Shown here piece by piece: positions 1 through 8,740 of a DNA stretch of 64,000 bases. The notes under the pieces are model-generated. The model saw only the letters and a program-made list of their open reading frames with translations. It was not told the origin of the DNA and did no database searches. The translations under genes were made by a program, and so were the position numbers. The DNA comes from Hymenobacter monticola (GTDB taxonomy: Bacteria > Bacteroidota > Bacteroidia > Cytophagales > Hymenobacteraceae): the NCBI RefSeq assembly GCF_022811645.1, contig NZ_CP094534.1, forward strand, positions 620,001 through 684,000. Reading direction: 5' to 3'. How positions within the stretch are numbered: the first letter of the stretch is position 1; every line of letters starts with the position of its first letter.

Positions 1-3000
1 GAGCGTGCCGTTGTTGGTCAGGTTGCCTTTCAGGTACAGGTTGCCGCTGATGCTCATGGTGGCGCCGCTGGCCACCGTGAGGTTGGTGAGCGGGAAGAAG
101 CCGGCGCCCAGGGCCGGATAGTTGCCCAGGCTGCCCGGAATCATCACCGTGCTGGTGCTGTCGGGCACTTGGTTGCAGCTCCAGTTGGCGGCGTTGTACC
201 AGTTGGTGTCCGTGGTGCCGAGCCAGGTGTTGAGGCCGGCGGCGGTGACACTCAGGTTGGTGCCGTTGTCGGCACCTACGGTGTTCGGCTGGCTGCCCAC
301 CACCCGGATGCGGTAGCCAATGCCGGCCACCGTATTGCCCGGCACGAAGCCGGCGATGGTGCCCGTGCCGGTACCCGTCAGGGTGCCCAGGCTCACCGGA
401 CTGGCAAACGAGCCGCTGGCGTTCGATAGCTGGGCCGTGAACACATTGCCGGCCGTGAAGCCCGTGGCCGTGAACGGCACGCTGAGGGCCGTGCCCGCGC
501 AGTAGCCGCCCGTGAGGGCCGCCGTCTGAATGCTGGCCACCACTACCGGCGCGTTCACCACCACCGTGGTGCTAACCGTAGCCGAGCAGCCGTTCAGCGA
601 CACCGTCACCGAATACGTGCCGCCATTGGCCGTGGTGGCGCTGCTGATGCTCTGGTTGGGGCCGGTGGCGGTGTAGCCGTTCGGGCCGGTCCAGGCGTAG
701 GAGGCGCCGCTGATGCCCGTGGCCGTGAGCGAGATGGTGCCGCCCGAGGCCACCGGCGAGTTCGAGCCGGCCGAAACCAAGCTCAGGTTCGTGATGGTCA
801 GACTGGAGCCGTTGTCGTTGCTGACGATGGCCGGGCTGGAGCTTTGCAGGCGAATGCGGTAGCCGGTGCCCGACGCCGAGGCCGGAATGGTTACCATCAG
901 CGTATCCGTCGTGACAGCCGTGCGGGCCACCGAGCGGATAACCGTACCGGGCGAGAACGCGCCGCTGGCATCCGAAAGCAATGCCGTAATGGTGTTGCCG
1001 GCGTTGAAGTTCGGGCCGCCGGCCGTGTAGCGCAGCATGTATACATTGCCCGCGCAGAGCGGACCAGCTAGCGGGGTCAGCGACAGCGTGGTCACGGGCA
1101 CGGCGGCATTCACCGTCACGGGCGTGCTGGCCGAAGCCGAGCAGCCGGCCGCGTTGGTGATGGTGAGCGTGTAGTTGCCCGACTGCGCCGGGGTGGCGTT
1201 GGTCAGACTCAGGTTCTGGGTGTTGCCCACGGTGGCGGTGCCGCCGCCGTTGTACTGCACCGTCCACAGGTAGGAGTTACCAGTGGCGGCGGGGCCGCCG
1301 TTCAGCACGATGGTACCACCCGAAGCCACCGGCGAGTTGCTGGTCGCCGTCACCGTCGGCAGAGCGTTCAGGGTGATGTTCGAACCGTTGTCGTTGCTCA
1401 CGATGGTGCTCGGGTTCGAGCCCACCAAGCGCACGCGGTAGCCGGTGCCCACCGAAGTGCTGCCGGGAATGGTAATCGAAACCGAGCCATTACCCTGGCC
1501 GCTGAAGGCCACCGAGCCAATGCTCACCGGCGCCGCAAACGAGCCGCTGGCATCCGAGAGCTGAGCCGTGATGGTGTTGCCGGCCGGGAACGGGTTGCCC
1601 GACACCGCGAAGCTGATGCTGCGCGACGCACCCAGGCAAATCGGACCATTGAAGGCCGTCAAAGCCAGAATCGGGTCCGTCGAGGGTTGCACGGTCACGT
1701 CCACGAAGCTGCTGTAGCTGCAGGTTCCCAGCGTCACGGTCAGGTTGTAGCGGGCTACGCCGGCCGTGGTGGTGCTGGCCGTGGGGCTGGCTAGCGTGGA
1801 GCTGAAGCTGCCCGGGCCGCTCCAGGCGTAGGTAGCGCCGCTGTAAGTTGGCGACACGCTCAGGTTGATGGGCGCGCCGTTGGCCACCGAGGCGGGGCCG
1901 GCGGCCTGGCTCACCGGCGTGGTGCCAATGGTGAGGTTGGCGCCGTTGTCGGTGCCCGTCACCGCCGGGTTGGAGGCCACCACCCGCACGCGATAGCCAT
2001 TGCCGGCCGGCGTGGCCTGCGGAATCACGCCCGTGAGCACACCGCCCGTGGCGTTGATGCTTTGCAGCGTGCCCAGCAGCGGCGCATTGGCCGCAAACAC
2101 CCCGCTGGCATCCGACAGCTGGAAGCTATACGTGTTGCCCGTCGCGAAGCGCGCCGTGTTGGTGCTGAAGGGCACCGTGAGGGTGTTGCCCGTGCAATAC
2201 GAGCTGGCCGAAATCGTGCCCGTGGCAATGGCCGGCGGGTAGAGGTAGCTGGCCGAAGTGCAAGCTGTGCCGCCCGCCGTGGTCACGCAAATCTGCCCAT
2301 CGGTGCCGCCCACTGGGGCTACCACCGTCAGGCCGGTGGTCGTGTTGTTGGTGATGGAGGCGGTGGCGGGCGTGCCGTTGAAGGTCACGGCCGTGGCGCC
2401 GTCCAGGTCGGTGCCCGTAATGGTCACCACCGTGCCGGCCGGGCCGGTGGCGGGCGTGAAGTTGGTAATCACCGGCACCGGGCAGGTAGTCGGGAAGAAA
2501 TACACCCCGGCGTTGGTGAGCTGGATGCCCTGTGAGATGCCACTGGGTAGCGTGAGGCGCAGGCGCACCCCGCGCACGTTGTTCTGCACCGTGGCCAGGG
2601 TACGCGTCACGTTGAGCGGCGCAGTCATGCTGGCCGGCAACGTGGCCGTATAAGTGTCAACCTGGCTCCAGGCGCTCAGGTTGCCCGATACCTCCACGGT
2701 CAGCGTGTAGCTTACGGCCGTGCCGTTCACGTTGCGCAGGGCTAGTTGCACCTCCGAAACGGTGCGCAGCGTGCTGGCACCCAGGTCTGCCTGGGCGTAG
2801 TAGCCGTTGAGGAAGGTCGAGGAGCTACCCGTCACGGACCCGCCGTTGAACATCTGCTCCACGGCCGTGGCCGTGATGCCGGAGCCCGTGTAGCTGGCCG
2901 CGGGCTGCCCGGCCGCGTAATTGGGCGAGTTGCTGCAGCCACTCTTGGCAAACGCCCGGCTCAGCACCTGGCTCCACATGCCGTTGGCGTCGCGCACCCG

Positions 3001-3978
3001 CACGAAAATCCGGTGCTGGCCGCTGGTCAGGCCGCTGGCGTCGGCCAGCAGGTTGAGGTTGGTGAGGTTGGTGGCCGGCGTGGGAACGGGCACATTGGTA
3101 CCCAGTCCATAGCCGGGGTCGGCGTCGAAGTAATACTCTGCCTTGTTCAGGTTAGGAATAGCCGCCACCGTGGGGTCTTCCACGTAAAATGCCCGGTTTA
3201 AGGTCTGGCTCCATTTGTTATTAACGTCGCGCACCCGGTAGTACAAGGTATGGAAGCCCACAGCCAAGGTGCCCAGGCCCACCGAGAAGCTCACGCCCGT
3301 GGCATTGGTGCCGCCGCCTGTGATGGGCGCGCTCTGGCCCTGGCCGTAGCCGGGGTCGCTGTCCACAAAGTACTCCACAGCCGCCAGGTTGGCGGGCGCA
3401 GCGGTGCTGCCGGCCGGCTCCACGTAGAAAATCTGGCGGTAGGTCTGGCTCCAAGCGCCGTTGGCGTCGCGCGAGCGCACGCTCAGCGAGTGGAATCCCG
3501 CGCTCACGCTGCCCAACCCCACCGTGAAGGCTACGCCTGCCGCGTTGGTGGCGCCGCCCGTGATGGCAATGGCCGTGCCTTGGCCGTAGCCGGGGTCGGT
3601 GTCGAGGTAATACTCGGCACCCGCCAGGGCGGGCACCGGGGCCGTGCTCGACGCCGGCTCCTTGTACAGAATCTGGCGGTAGGTCTGGCTCCAGTTGCCA
3701 GCGCCCGCCCGCGAGCGAATGAACAGGCTGTGGAAGCCCGAAGAAAGCGACGTCAGGTTGACCGTGAAGGGCAGCGCCGCAATGTTGGTGCCTGGCGTGG
3801 CGGGCAGGGTCACGGCCGTGCCCTGGCCGTAGCCGGGGTCGGTATCGAAGTAATATTCCACCCGGTCGAAACTGGGTGCGGTTTGGGCGTGCAGGGGCGA
3901 AAACAAGGCCCCCACCGCCGCCAGCAATAGCATCGCCAGGCCTAGCCCGGTATGCCGTATCAAGCGCAGCAGGTCCAT
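1..3978 (-). CDS. Multidomain secreted adhesin-like protein, 3' end outside window
   Basis: The frame is open from an ATG at 3978 to the window edge, giving 1326 codons without a stop, so the C-terminus is missing. Residues 1-31 form a signal peptide ending near LHAQ. Residues about 36-349 are four tandem units of about 77 aa, each opening with a motif such as [13 protein letters not shown] and ending in [17 protein letters not shown] sequence. An IPT/TIG-like beta-sandwich follows at about 498-580 ([20 protein letters not shown]). Beyond it, modules containing [11 protein letters not shown] and GYRVRVV alternate with Ig-like modules containing NSPVASGG. The last visible residues ([19 protein letters not shown]) resemble a module common in T9SS cargo. 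The protein is probably exported to the cell surface or medium by T9SS, but the sorting domain itself would lie outside the window. It starts 42 bp after the beta-helix gene and is probably cotranscribed with it. Ligand unknown. Confidence 0.85.
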   Translation of the reverse strand, partial: MDLLRLIRHTGLGLAMLLLAAVGALFSPLHAQTAPSFDRVEYYFDTDPGYGQGTAVTLPATPGTNIAALPFTVNLTSLSSGFHSLFIRSRAGAGNWSQTYRQILYKEPASSTAPVPALAGAEYYLDTDPGYGQGTAIAITGGATNAAGVAFTVGLGSVSAGFHSLSVRSRDANGAWSQTYRQIFYVEPAGSTAAPANLAAVEYFVDSDPGYGQGQSAPITGGGTNATGVSFSVGLGTLAVGFHTLYYRVRDVNNKWSQTLNRAFYVEDPTVAAIPNLNKAEYYFDADPGYGLGTNVPVPTPATNLTNLNLLADASGLTSGQHRIFVRVRDANGMWSQVLSRAFAKSGCSNSPNYAAGQPAASYTGSGITATAVEQMFNGGSVTGSSSTFLNGYYAQADLGASTLRTVSEVQLALRNVNGTAVSYTLTVEVSGNLSAWSQVDTYTATLPASMTAPLNVTRTLATVQNNVRGVRLRLTLPSGISQGIQLTNAGVYFFPTTCPVPVITNFTPATGPAGTVVTITGTDLDGATAVTFNGTPATASITNNTTTGLTVVAPVGGTDGQICVTTAGGTACTSASYLYPPAIATGTISASSYCTGNTLTVPFSTNTARFATGNTYSFQLSDASGVFAANAPLLGTLQSINATGGVLTGVIPQATPAGNGYRVRVVASNPAVTGTDNGANLTIGTTPVSQAAGPASVANGAPINLSVSPTYSGATYAWSGPGSFSSTLASPTASTTTAGVARYNLTVTLGTCSYSSFVDVTVQPSTDPILALTAFNGPICLGASRSISFAVSGNPFPAGNTITAQLSDASGSFAAPVSIGSVAFSGQGNGSVSITIPGSTSVGTGYRVRLVGSNPSTIVSNDNGSNITLNALPTVTATSNSPVASGGTIVLNGGPAATGNSYLWTVQYNGGGTATVGNTQNLSLTNATPAQSGNYTLTITNAAGCSASASTPVTVNAAVPVTTLSLTPLAGPLCAGNVYMLRYTAGGPNFNAGNTITALLSDASGAFSPGTVIRSVARTAVTTDTLMVTIPASASGTGYRIRLQSSSPAIVSNDNGSSLTITNLSLVSAGSNSPVASGGTISLTATGISGASYAWTGPNGYTATGPNQSISSATTANGGTYSVTVSLNGCSATVSTTVVVNAPVVVASIQTAALTGGYCAGTALSVPFTATGFTAGNVFTAQLSNASGSFASPVSLGTLTGTGTGTIAGFVPGNTVAGIGYRIRVVGSQPNTVGADNGTNLSVTAAGLNTWLGTTDTNWYNAANWSCNQVPDSTSTVMIPGSLGNYPALGAGFFPLTNLTVASGATMSISGNLYLKGNLTNNGTL

Positions 3979-4020
3979 AAACAGACGCAGAAAAACACCC
4001 CGCAAAGGGCGTCGTTCGCT

Positions 4021-5070
4021 TTAGTTATTGGAACGGGTGCTGATGGTGGCGTTCAGGCTGTTGCCCGACACCGCCTGGTTGAACTGGTAAATCGACGGCA
4101 CGTTGGGAATGCCCGCGATGCGGTAGGGCAGCGTGCCGCCAAAGGCGCCCACGTCGGTACCGCTCTCGCCCGTGCCAAGGGCCGGGCTGCCCGTGCGCAG
4201 CTGAAACGCACCGTCCGTAGAGGCGGTGCCGCCCACGAAGATGGACGAAGGCGCAACACCCGACTGGTTGCCATTGGCCGTGCCGAAAGCCGCGTTGCCG
4301 CTGATGTTGTAGCTGTAGGCGTTGTTGCGCGGGGTGAAGTTGCTGCCTGTGCCACTGGTGTAGGTCAGGATGTTATTCTTGATTACCGCGTTGTCGATAT
4401 CGATGCCGTAGCCGCTGTTGCCCGCCAGGTCGCCAATCACGTTGTTGGAAATAAGGATGTTGCCAAGGCCAGCGTAGCTCCCCGAAGTCGAGATGCTAGC
4501 ACTAGCCAGAATGTTGTTGTTCAGGCTCACGTTGCTGACGGTGGTGGCGCCGTTCGTGTAGAAGGCCACCGTGCTGGTGATGTAATTCTGACGCACAATA
4601 GCCGTATTCAACGTCGCATAAGCACCCGAAGTGGCATTGTAGCCAATGTAGACCGTGCTGTTAATCCGGTTCCGCTCCACCGTGATGCTGCTGGCCGCGA
4701 TGGAACAGAAGCCGTTGATGTAGCAGCCTGTGATGCGCGAGCCCGTGCTGCCTGCGGCGAAGGTGACACTCCCGGTCACCGATTCCCGCTTGTCGAGTTG
4801 CAAGGTGGGGTTCTGGTTCAGGTAATACCCGTTGCCGATAATGGTGAGCGGGCGCACGCACAGCAGGTTGCCGTAGGAAATGTCCGAGGGCTCCAGGTAG
4901 ATGATGTCGCCGGCGCTGGAAGCGTCGTGGGCCGCCTGCAGGGTGGAGTAGATGTTGACGCCCGCGATGGTGAGGCCCGTGTTGTTCACGCGGCGGATGG
5001 TTTGGGCCTGGGCCAGGTGGGCGGCGGCCACGGCCAGCACGAAAAGGAAGGAAGCGAAAAGGTTTTTCAT
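4021..5070 (-). CDS. Secreted right-handed beta-helix protein
   Basis: 349 aa with a clear signal peptide (MKNLFASFLFVLAVAAAHLAQAQ). The early segment (TLQAAHDASSAGDIIYLEP) is typical of the first rungs of parallel beta-helix (pectate-lyase-like fold) proteins. It is followed by Asn/Ser/Ile-rich rungs such as NVSLNNNILASASI and NILISNNVIGDLAG, so the fold call is good. I see no catalytic motif of a known polysaccharide lyase family, and no T9SS sorting domain at the C-terminus (it ends ISTRSNN). It may act as a surface carbohydrate-binding or structural protein. The large repeat protein at 1-3978 follows after 42 bp on the same strand, which suggests a two-gene unit. Confidence 0.8.
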   Translation of the reverse strand: MKNLFASFLFVLAVAAAHLAQAQTIRRVNNTGLTIAGVNIYSTLQAAHDASSAGDIIYLEPSDISYGNLLCVRPLTIIGNGYYLNQNPTLQLDKRESVTGSVTFAAGSTGSRITGCYINGFCSIAASSITVERNRINSTVYIGYNATSGAYATLNTAIVRQNYITSTVAFYTNGATTVSNVSLNNNILASASISTSGSYAGLGNILISNNVIGDLAGNSGYGIDIDNAVIKNNILTYTSGTGSNFTPRNNAYSYNISGNAAFGTANGNQSGVAPSSIFVGGTASTDGAFQLRTGSPALGTGESGTDVGAFGGTLPYRIAGIPNVPSIYQFNQAVSGNSLNATISTRSNN

Positions 5071-5501
5071 GGTACTGAAAAAAGGTTGAAAAATGGGATG
5101 AAAGGATGGGTGAAGGGAGCCCGAAAAGCCGGCTCCATAAGCTCAGCCGGATGCAGATGATTGCCTGTTGCCCAGCGCATGGCCAGTCCGCAGAGCCGCC
5201 ACCATTGGCAGAAAAGGCAGGTCGAGAAGAGCGTAATTATTTACTCTTTCCAATATTTAACTGAACATTTACTATTCGACTACTGCTCTAAAGACAAAGT
5301 TTCCGTGCTGCGTAGGGCTTTATCAATACTTAATTTTAAGTATATTTCACCCGTTCTTCATCTTTCTAAAAACCCTCACCGTTATAGCGCCAGGGGATTT
5401 TTTCCCGAAAGCTGAACCATTCATCCACACCGAATACAGCAAAAATTCATCTACAACTATCCAGTATTCAAATACCTGCATTACCTACCCTTCTGTTCCT
5501 T
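5071..5501. other. Divergent intergenic region, no gene
   Basis: 431 bp between the divergent beta-helix and PAS-LuxR genes. The central part, about 5230-5350, is much richer in A and T than its surroundings and must hold both promoters, but I see no complete TTTG-N19/20-TAnnTTTG element on either strand. An 84-codon open frame inside it has no recognisable features and is judged spurious. Confidence 0.6.
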
Positions 5502-6251
5502 ATGCCTTACCCCCCGCCGCCCGCCTACCAACAAGTCCAGGCTGCTTGGCGACAGATTCATTCCGGCAGCCCCACGCTGGAAGTCGACGAGGCATCGGCT
5601 GTAGCCGCCGGCCGCCAAATGGCGCAGTACCTGTTCCACAACCAGTTCATGCTGCTCATCGACCTGCGCGTGATGCAACACCTCTTCGTGAGCCCGGGCG
5701 TGCAGGCGCTGCTGGGCTGCCCGCCGGCCGATTTCAGCATGGCCTGGCTCTACAGCCGCGTGCACCCCGACGACGCCGACCTGCTCGGGCAGGCCACGGC
5801 GGTATCGGCGCGCTGGCTCAACAAGCACCGGCAGGAGGCCCTGGGCCACGCCTTCACCGCCGACTACCGCCTGCGCCACCAGGCCGGGCACTACCTGCGC
5901 GTGCTGCGCCAAAATTTCCCGCTCGATTTCGCCCCCGATGGCACGCCCACCGTGGCCGGCAGCACCTTCACCGACATCACCCACCACAAGCGCACCCAGG
6001 ACCTGTGTTTCCACGGCACCCACCCGGAGCTTCAGCAGTGGCTCGATGAGCTGCTGCGCCCCGCCGCCCACCTGGCCCTGACCTCCCGTGAGCGTGAGGT
6101 GCTCGACCGGGTGCTGCAAGGCCAAGGCTCGCAGCAGATTGCCGACCAGTTGCACGTCAGTGTGCACACCGTGAACACGCACCGCCGCAACATCACCGCC
6201 AAAACGCAGTCGCGCAATCCTTCCGAGCTGCTGCGCCACCTCCACGAGTAG
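5502..6251 (+). CDS. PAS-domain LuxR-type transcriptional regulator
   Basis: 249 aa. Residues about 45-165 form a PAS fold of the PAS_3 kind: the protein has the characteristic VHPDDADLL segment and ends the domain with TDITHHKRTQ. Residues about 188-249 are a LuxR-type helix-turn-helix (LTSREREVLDRVLQGQGSQQIA, then VSVHTVNTHRRNI). There is no receiver domain and no kinase domain, so this is a one-component sensor-regulator, presumably cytoplasmic since no signal peptide or membrane segment is visible. PAS ligand unknown. It is divergent from the exoprotein pair at 1-5070 and could regulate it, but that is only positional inference. The ATG at 5502 is the only convincing start. Confidence 0.85.
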   Translation: MPYPPPPAYQQVQAAWRQIHSGSPTLEVDEASAVAAGRQMAQYLFHNQFMLLIDLRVMQHLFVSPGVQALLGCPPADFSMAWLYSRVHPDDADLLGQATAVSARWLNKHRQEALGHAFTADYRLRHQAGHYLRVLRQNFPLDFAPDGTPTVAGSTFTDITHHKRTQDLCFHGTHPELQQWLDELLRPAAHLALTSREREVLDRVLQGQGSQQIADQLHVSVHTVNTHRRNITAKTQSRNPSELLRHLHE

Positions 6252-6269
6252 CCGCGGGCCGCGCCGGGG

Positions 6270-7097
6270 CTACGGGAGGGCCGTGGCCGCCGCAAACGCC
6301 AGCAGCAGCCGGTTGAACGCCACCGGATTTTCCAGAAACGGCAGGTGGGCCGCCCCGGGCAGCAGGTGCAGCGACTGGCCCCAACGCGTGGGAGCGGCCA
6401 GCGTGTCGAAGTAGGCAAAATCGAGGGCCCGCTCCTGCTCGCCGGTGGCGAAGGCCAGCGGCACGGAGGTGGCCGCCACGTGGGCCCGCTCGTCGCGCAG
6501 CAGCCCGTTGCCGATGTAGGCGGCCAGCTCCGTCCGCACGCGCCCGTCGGCCCGCAATACGTCGGCCGCCACCAGGGCTTGTTCGGCGGCCGGGGCGTCG
6601 GCGCGCAGGCACCAGGCGGCCAGGGCTTCCGCCTGCGCGGCCGACAGCTCGGGCGCATACAATAGCTGCCCCGTGGCATCGAAGCGGAAGGCGGCGGCCA
6701 GGTCAGCAGTCCCCACGGGCGGGGCGCCGAGCAAGAGCAGGCCCCGCAACCAGGACAGCCGGGGCAGCTCTTCCAGCAGCAGGTTGCCGCCGTAGGAATG
6801 GCCCACCACCAGCGCGGGTCGGCCTTCTGCCAGGGTTTCAACAGCTGCCACGAGCGCCGCGCCCAGCCGGTCGGGCGCGTACAGGGCCGCCACGCGCGGC
6901 GAGAGCCCCAGCCCGGGCAGGTCCAGCGCTACCAGCCGGAATGCCTGCAGCTCCGGGGCTTGCAGCTGGCCCTGAAATAAGTCGGCGCCCATGGAATTGC
7001 CCGGTACGAAAACGACCAGCGGCCCGGCCGGGTCGCCCGCCTCGTAGGTGTGCAGGGCTGTTTCGAAAGCGGGCAGCGGCAGCAAAGCAGGGCGCAT
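6270..7097 (-). CDS. Alpha/beta hydrolase
   Basis: 275 aa, alpha/beta-hydrolase fold. The nucleophile elbow is GHSYGG with Ser101. An oxyanion-type segment (VFVPGNSMGAD) lies near residues 30-40 and a catalytic His is placed near residue 251 (GAAHLPFLENP). The early LDLPGLGLSPR is typical of the Abhydrolase_6 group. There is no signal peptide, so it is cytoplasmic. Substrate cannot be told from sequence. It converges on the PAS-LuxR gene with only 18 bp between the stop codons. Confidence 0.82.
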   Translation of the reverse strand: MRPALLPLPAFETALHTYEAGDPAGPLVVFVPGNSMGADLFQGQLQAPELQAFRLVALDLPGLGLSPRVAALYAPDRLGAALVAAVETLAEGRPALVVGHSYGGNLLLEELPRLSWLRGLLLLGAPPVGTADLAAAFRFDATGQLLYAPELSAAQAEALAAWCLRADAPAAEQALVAADVLRADGRVRTELAAYIGNGLLRDERAHVAATSVPLAFATGEQERALDFAYFDTLAAPTRWGQSLHLLPGAAHLPFLENPVAFNRLLLAFAAATALP

Positions 7098-7251
7098 AAG
7101 GGAGTGTTTAAACCAAACCGGGGCTTGAATAAGCAGCGGCTTGCCGCCTGGCTAATGCCTATATTTCAGAAGACTGCATTGCCGATTGCGGCCGCCACAG
7201 AAAGCGCGGTACCAGCTGGCGGTGTCAATGAAAACGGCTGTACCAGGTTGC

Positions 7252-7302
7252 TATTAGGCTTATATTAGGCTTAAACCTACTGATGCTTCCCATGGGAAGC
7301 AT
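7252..7302. promoter_or_regulatory. Direct repeat plus perfect 20-bp palindrome
   Basis: ATTAGGCTTA occurs twice in tandem (about 7254-7275). It is followed by ATGCTTCCCATGGGAAGCAT (7283-7302), which is identical to its own reverse complement. A short perfect palindrome without a loop fits a dimeric repressor site better than a terminator. It lies 120 bp before ruvX and about 185 bp before the divergent hydrolase start. No regulator is identified. Confidence 0.4.
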
Positions 7303-7382
7303 TATTCAGGCATTTGATTTTTTAGTCATCTCATCCGTTCCGACCCGTTAGCTTGACAGCGGCAGGCATCTCGGGACAGCCG

Positions 7383-7390
7383 TACCTTTG
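7383..7390 (+). promoter_or_regulatory. Bacteroidota -7 element before ruvX
   Basis: TACCTTTG matches the TAnnTTTG consensus of the housekeeping sigma factor of Bacteroidota exactly and lies 33 bp before the ruvX ATG. The best upstream TTG (7353-7355) is 27 bp away, further than the usual 19-21, so the -33 box is poor. Confidence 0.5.
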
Positions 7391-7423
7391 TGCCAAACCG
7401 GGCACCTGCCCTCCCCTTTCGCC

Positions 7424-7849
7424 ATGCCCCGCATTCTTGCCATCGACTACGGAAACAAGCGCGTAGGCCTCGCCGTGACCGACCCGTTGTGCATGATTGC
7501 CTCGCCGCTGGAAACCATCCACAGCAAGGACCTGGTGGCCTACGTGAAGGCCTACCACCAGCGCGAGCCCCTGCGGGCCGTGGTGGTGGGCATGCCCCGC
7601 ACGCTGCTCAACGAGCCCACCGATGTGACCAGCGCCGTGGTGGGCCTGCTGCGCACGCTGCGCCGCGAGCTGCCCGAGGTGCCCATCCACGAGCTCGACG
7701 AGCGGTTTACCTCGCGCATGGCCCACGCCACCATGCTGGCCGGCGGCCTCGGCCAGAAAGCCCGCCGCGACAAAGCCACCGTGGACCGCATCAGCGCGAC
7801 CTTAATTTTGCAGTCGTTTCTCGAATCGCCGCTGATGCGGGAAGTCTGA
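7424..7849 (+). CDS. ruvX: Putative pre-16S rRNA nuclease / Holliday junction resolvase RuvX (YqgF)
   Basis: 141 aa, the usual length for YqgF/RuvX. It has the RNase H-like fold signature: ILAIDYGNKRVGLAV with Asp8, VVVGMPRTLLNE, the DERFTSRMA motif and the terminal helix with Asp (DRISATLILQSFL). The family matures the 5' end of 16S rRNA and has also been linked to Holliday junction processing. The start is placed at the ATG at 7424 (MPRILAIDYG) rather than an upstream TTG, because the upstream codons overlap the promoter and add unconserved residues. Peptide deformylase follows in the same direction after an imperfect palindrome. Confidence 0.93.
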   Translation: MPRILAIDYGNKRVGLAVTDPLCMIASPLETIHSKDLVAYVKAYHQREPLRAVVVGMPRTLLNEPTDVTSAVVGLLRTLRRELPEVPIHELDERFTSRMAHATMLAGGLGQKARRDKATVDRISATLILQSFLESPLMREV

Positions 7850-7853
7850 TTTC

Positions 7854-7935
7854 AGTGGTTAGTGATGAGTGGTTAGTGGTTAATTCAACGGCTGGCCTTT
7901 TGAAACTAACCACTAACCGCTAATCACTAGTCACT
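7854..7935. repeat. Imperfect palindrome, TTAGTGGTTAGTG type
   Basis: Left arm 7854-7882 (core TTAGTGATGAGTGGTTAGTG) and right arm 7907-7935 (core CTAACCGCTAATCACTAGTC) are reverse complements at about 25 of 29 positions, with a 24-nt loop. It starts 4 bp after the ruvX stop and ends 6 bp before the def ATG. The arms are built of a short TTAGTGG-like word, as in the repeats at 18715 and 20552. Confidence 0.8.
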
Positions 7936-7941
7936 AATACC

Positions 7942-8550
7942 ATGATTTATTCCATTGTCGCCATCGGCGACCCCGTGCTGAAAACCAAAGCCAAGAACCT
8001 GCCCGCCGACCTACCCGCGGCCGAACTGCAGCAGCTCATCGCCGACATGTTTGAAACCATGTACTCGGCCAACGGCGTGGGCCTGGCCGCGCCCCAGATT
8101 GGCAAGGCCATTCGGCTGTTTGTGATGGACTCGGGGCCAATGGTGGAGCTGGACGAGGAAGACCTGGCCGAGCTCGAACCCGGCGAAGTGCCCGAGCAGG
8201 GCATCAAGCGCGCCTTCATCAACCCCCAAATGGTGAGCGAAACCGGCGAGGAATGGGGCTTCGAGGAAGGCTGCCTGAGCATTCCCGGCATCCGGGAGCT
8301 GGTGACGCGCCACGCCGACATTGTGCTGCGCTACGAGGATGAAAACCGGCAGGTGCACGAAGAGGCATTCTCGGGCATGGCCGCCCGCGTTATCCAGCAC
8401 GAGTACGACCACTTGGAGGGCGTGCTGTTCACCGACAAGCTCTCGGGCTTCAAGAAGCAGCTGCTGAAAGGCAAGCTGGCCCGCATCAGCAAAGGCGACG
8501 TGCGGCACGACTACCGCATGAAGTTTGCCGGCGACGGCAAGCGGCGGTAA
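7942..8550 (+). CDS. def: Peptide deformylase
   Basis: 202 aa. It removes the formyl group from the N-terminal Met of nascent proteins and is essential in most bacteria. All three family motifs are present: GVGLAAPQIG (45-54), EGCLSIP with metal ligand Cys111, and QHEYDH with His153, Glu154 and His157. Between the first two motifs there is an acidic insertion of about 20 residues (ELDEEDLAELEPGEVPEQ, about 69-86), longer than in E. coli Def and common in Bacteroidota. Cytoplasmic. ruvX lies upstream on the same strand. Confidence 0.96.
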   Translation: MIYSIVAIGDPVLKTKAKNLPADLPAAELQQLIADMFETMYSANGVGLAAPQIGKAIRLFVMDSGPMVELDEEDLAELEPGEVPEQGIKRAFINPQMVSETGEEWGFEEGCLSIPGIRELVTRHADIVLRYEDENRQVHEEAFSGMAARVIQHEYDHLEGVLFTDKLSGFKKQLLKGKLARISKGDVRHDYRMKFAGDGKRR

Positions 8551-8583
8551 GGCAGCATTTAGCTCGCATTAAACACCATCTCT

Positions 8584-8685
8584 TGTCATCCTGAGCGTAG
8601 CGAAGGACCTTCTCACGACTGAACGGTTTGCAGTAAACCCAACGGCACAAACGTGAGAAGGTCCTTCGCTGCGCTCAGGATGATA
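8584..8685. repeat. Long inverted repeat (CTGAGC-AGCGAAGGACC family)
   Basis: Left arm 8584-8617 and right arm 8652-8685 are each 34 nt and complementary at 32 positions; the core is CTGAGCGTAGCGAAGGACC, with TTCTCACG at the loop side. The 34-nt loop has no gene. It follows def by 33 bp. From general knowledge, similar sequences recur in many Hymenobacter intergenic regions. It could act as a terminator or be a REP-like element. Confidence 0.85.
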
Positions 8686-8701
8686 GGTTTTATATTGGTT
8701 C

Positions 8702-8735
8702 TTTGATTAATTACGCAGCCGGCGCCGTATCTTGT
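8702..8735 (+). promoter_or_regulatory. Promoter of the phospholipase/nuclease-like gene
   Basis: TTTG (8702-8705), 22 bp, then TATCTTGT (8728-8735), a near match to TAnnTTTG. It ends 5 bp before the GTG at 8741, implying a leaderless or nearly leaderless transcript. It also argues against the in-frame TTG at 8732, which lies inside the -7 box. Confidence 0.45.
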
Positions 8736-8740
8736 TAGCC

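Larger units (their letters stand above)
7098..7423. other. Intergenic region upstream of ruvX
   Basis: 326 bp between two divergent genes. It holds a tandem ATTAGGCTTA-type direct repeat (7252-7276), a perfect 20-bp palindrome (7283-7302) and a TACCTTTG element (7383-7390), listed separately. A 72-codon open frame here looks spurious. Confidence 0.6.

Noticed and set aside
3952..5160. 402-codon plus-strand frame across the beta-helix gene
   Set aside because: Antisense to a protein with a signal peptide and beta-helix rungs; no recognisable content.
7050..7268. 72-aa plus-strand frame before ruvX
   Set aside because: Overlaps the hydrolase start and the regulatory palindrome region; no similarity to any domain.
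8732..8740. TTG at 8732 as the start of the phospholipase/nuclease-like protein
   Set aside because: It lies inside the TATCTTGT -7 box; the GTG at 8741 gives a better signal peptide.
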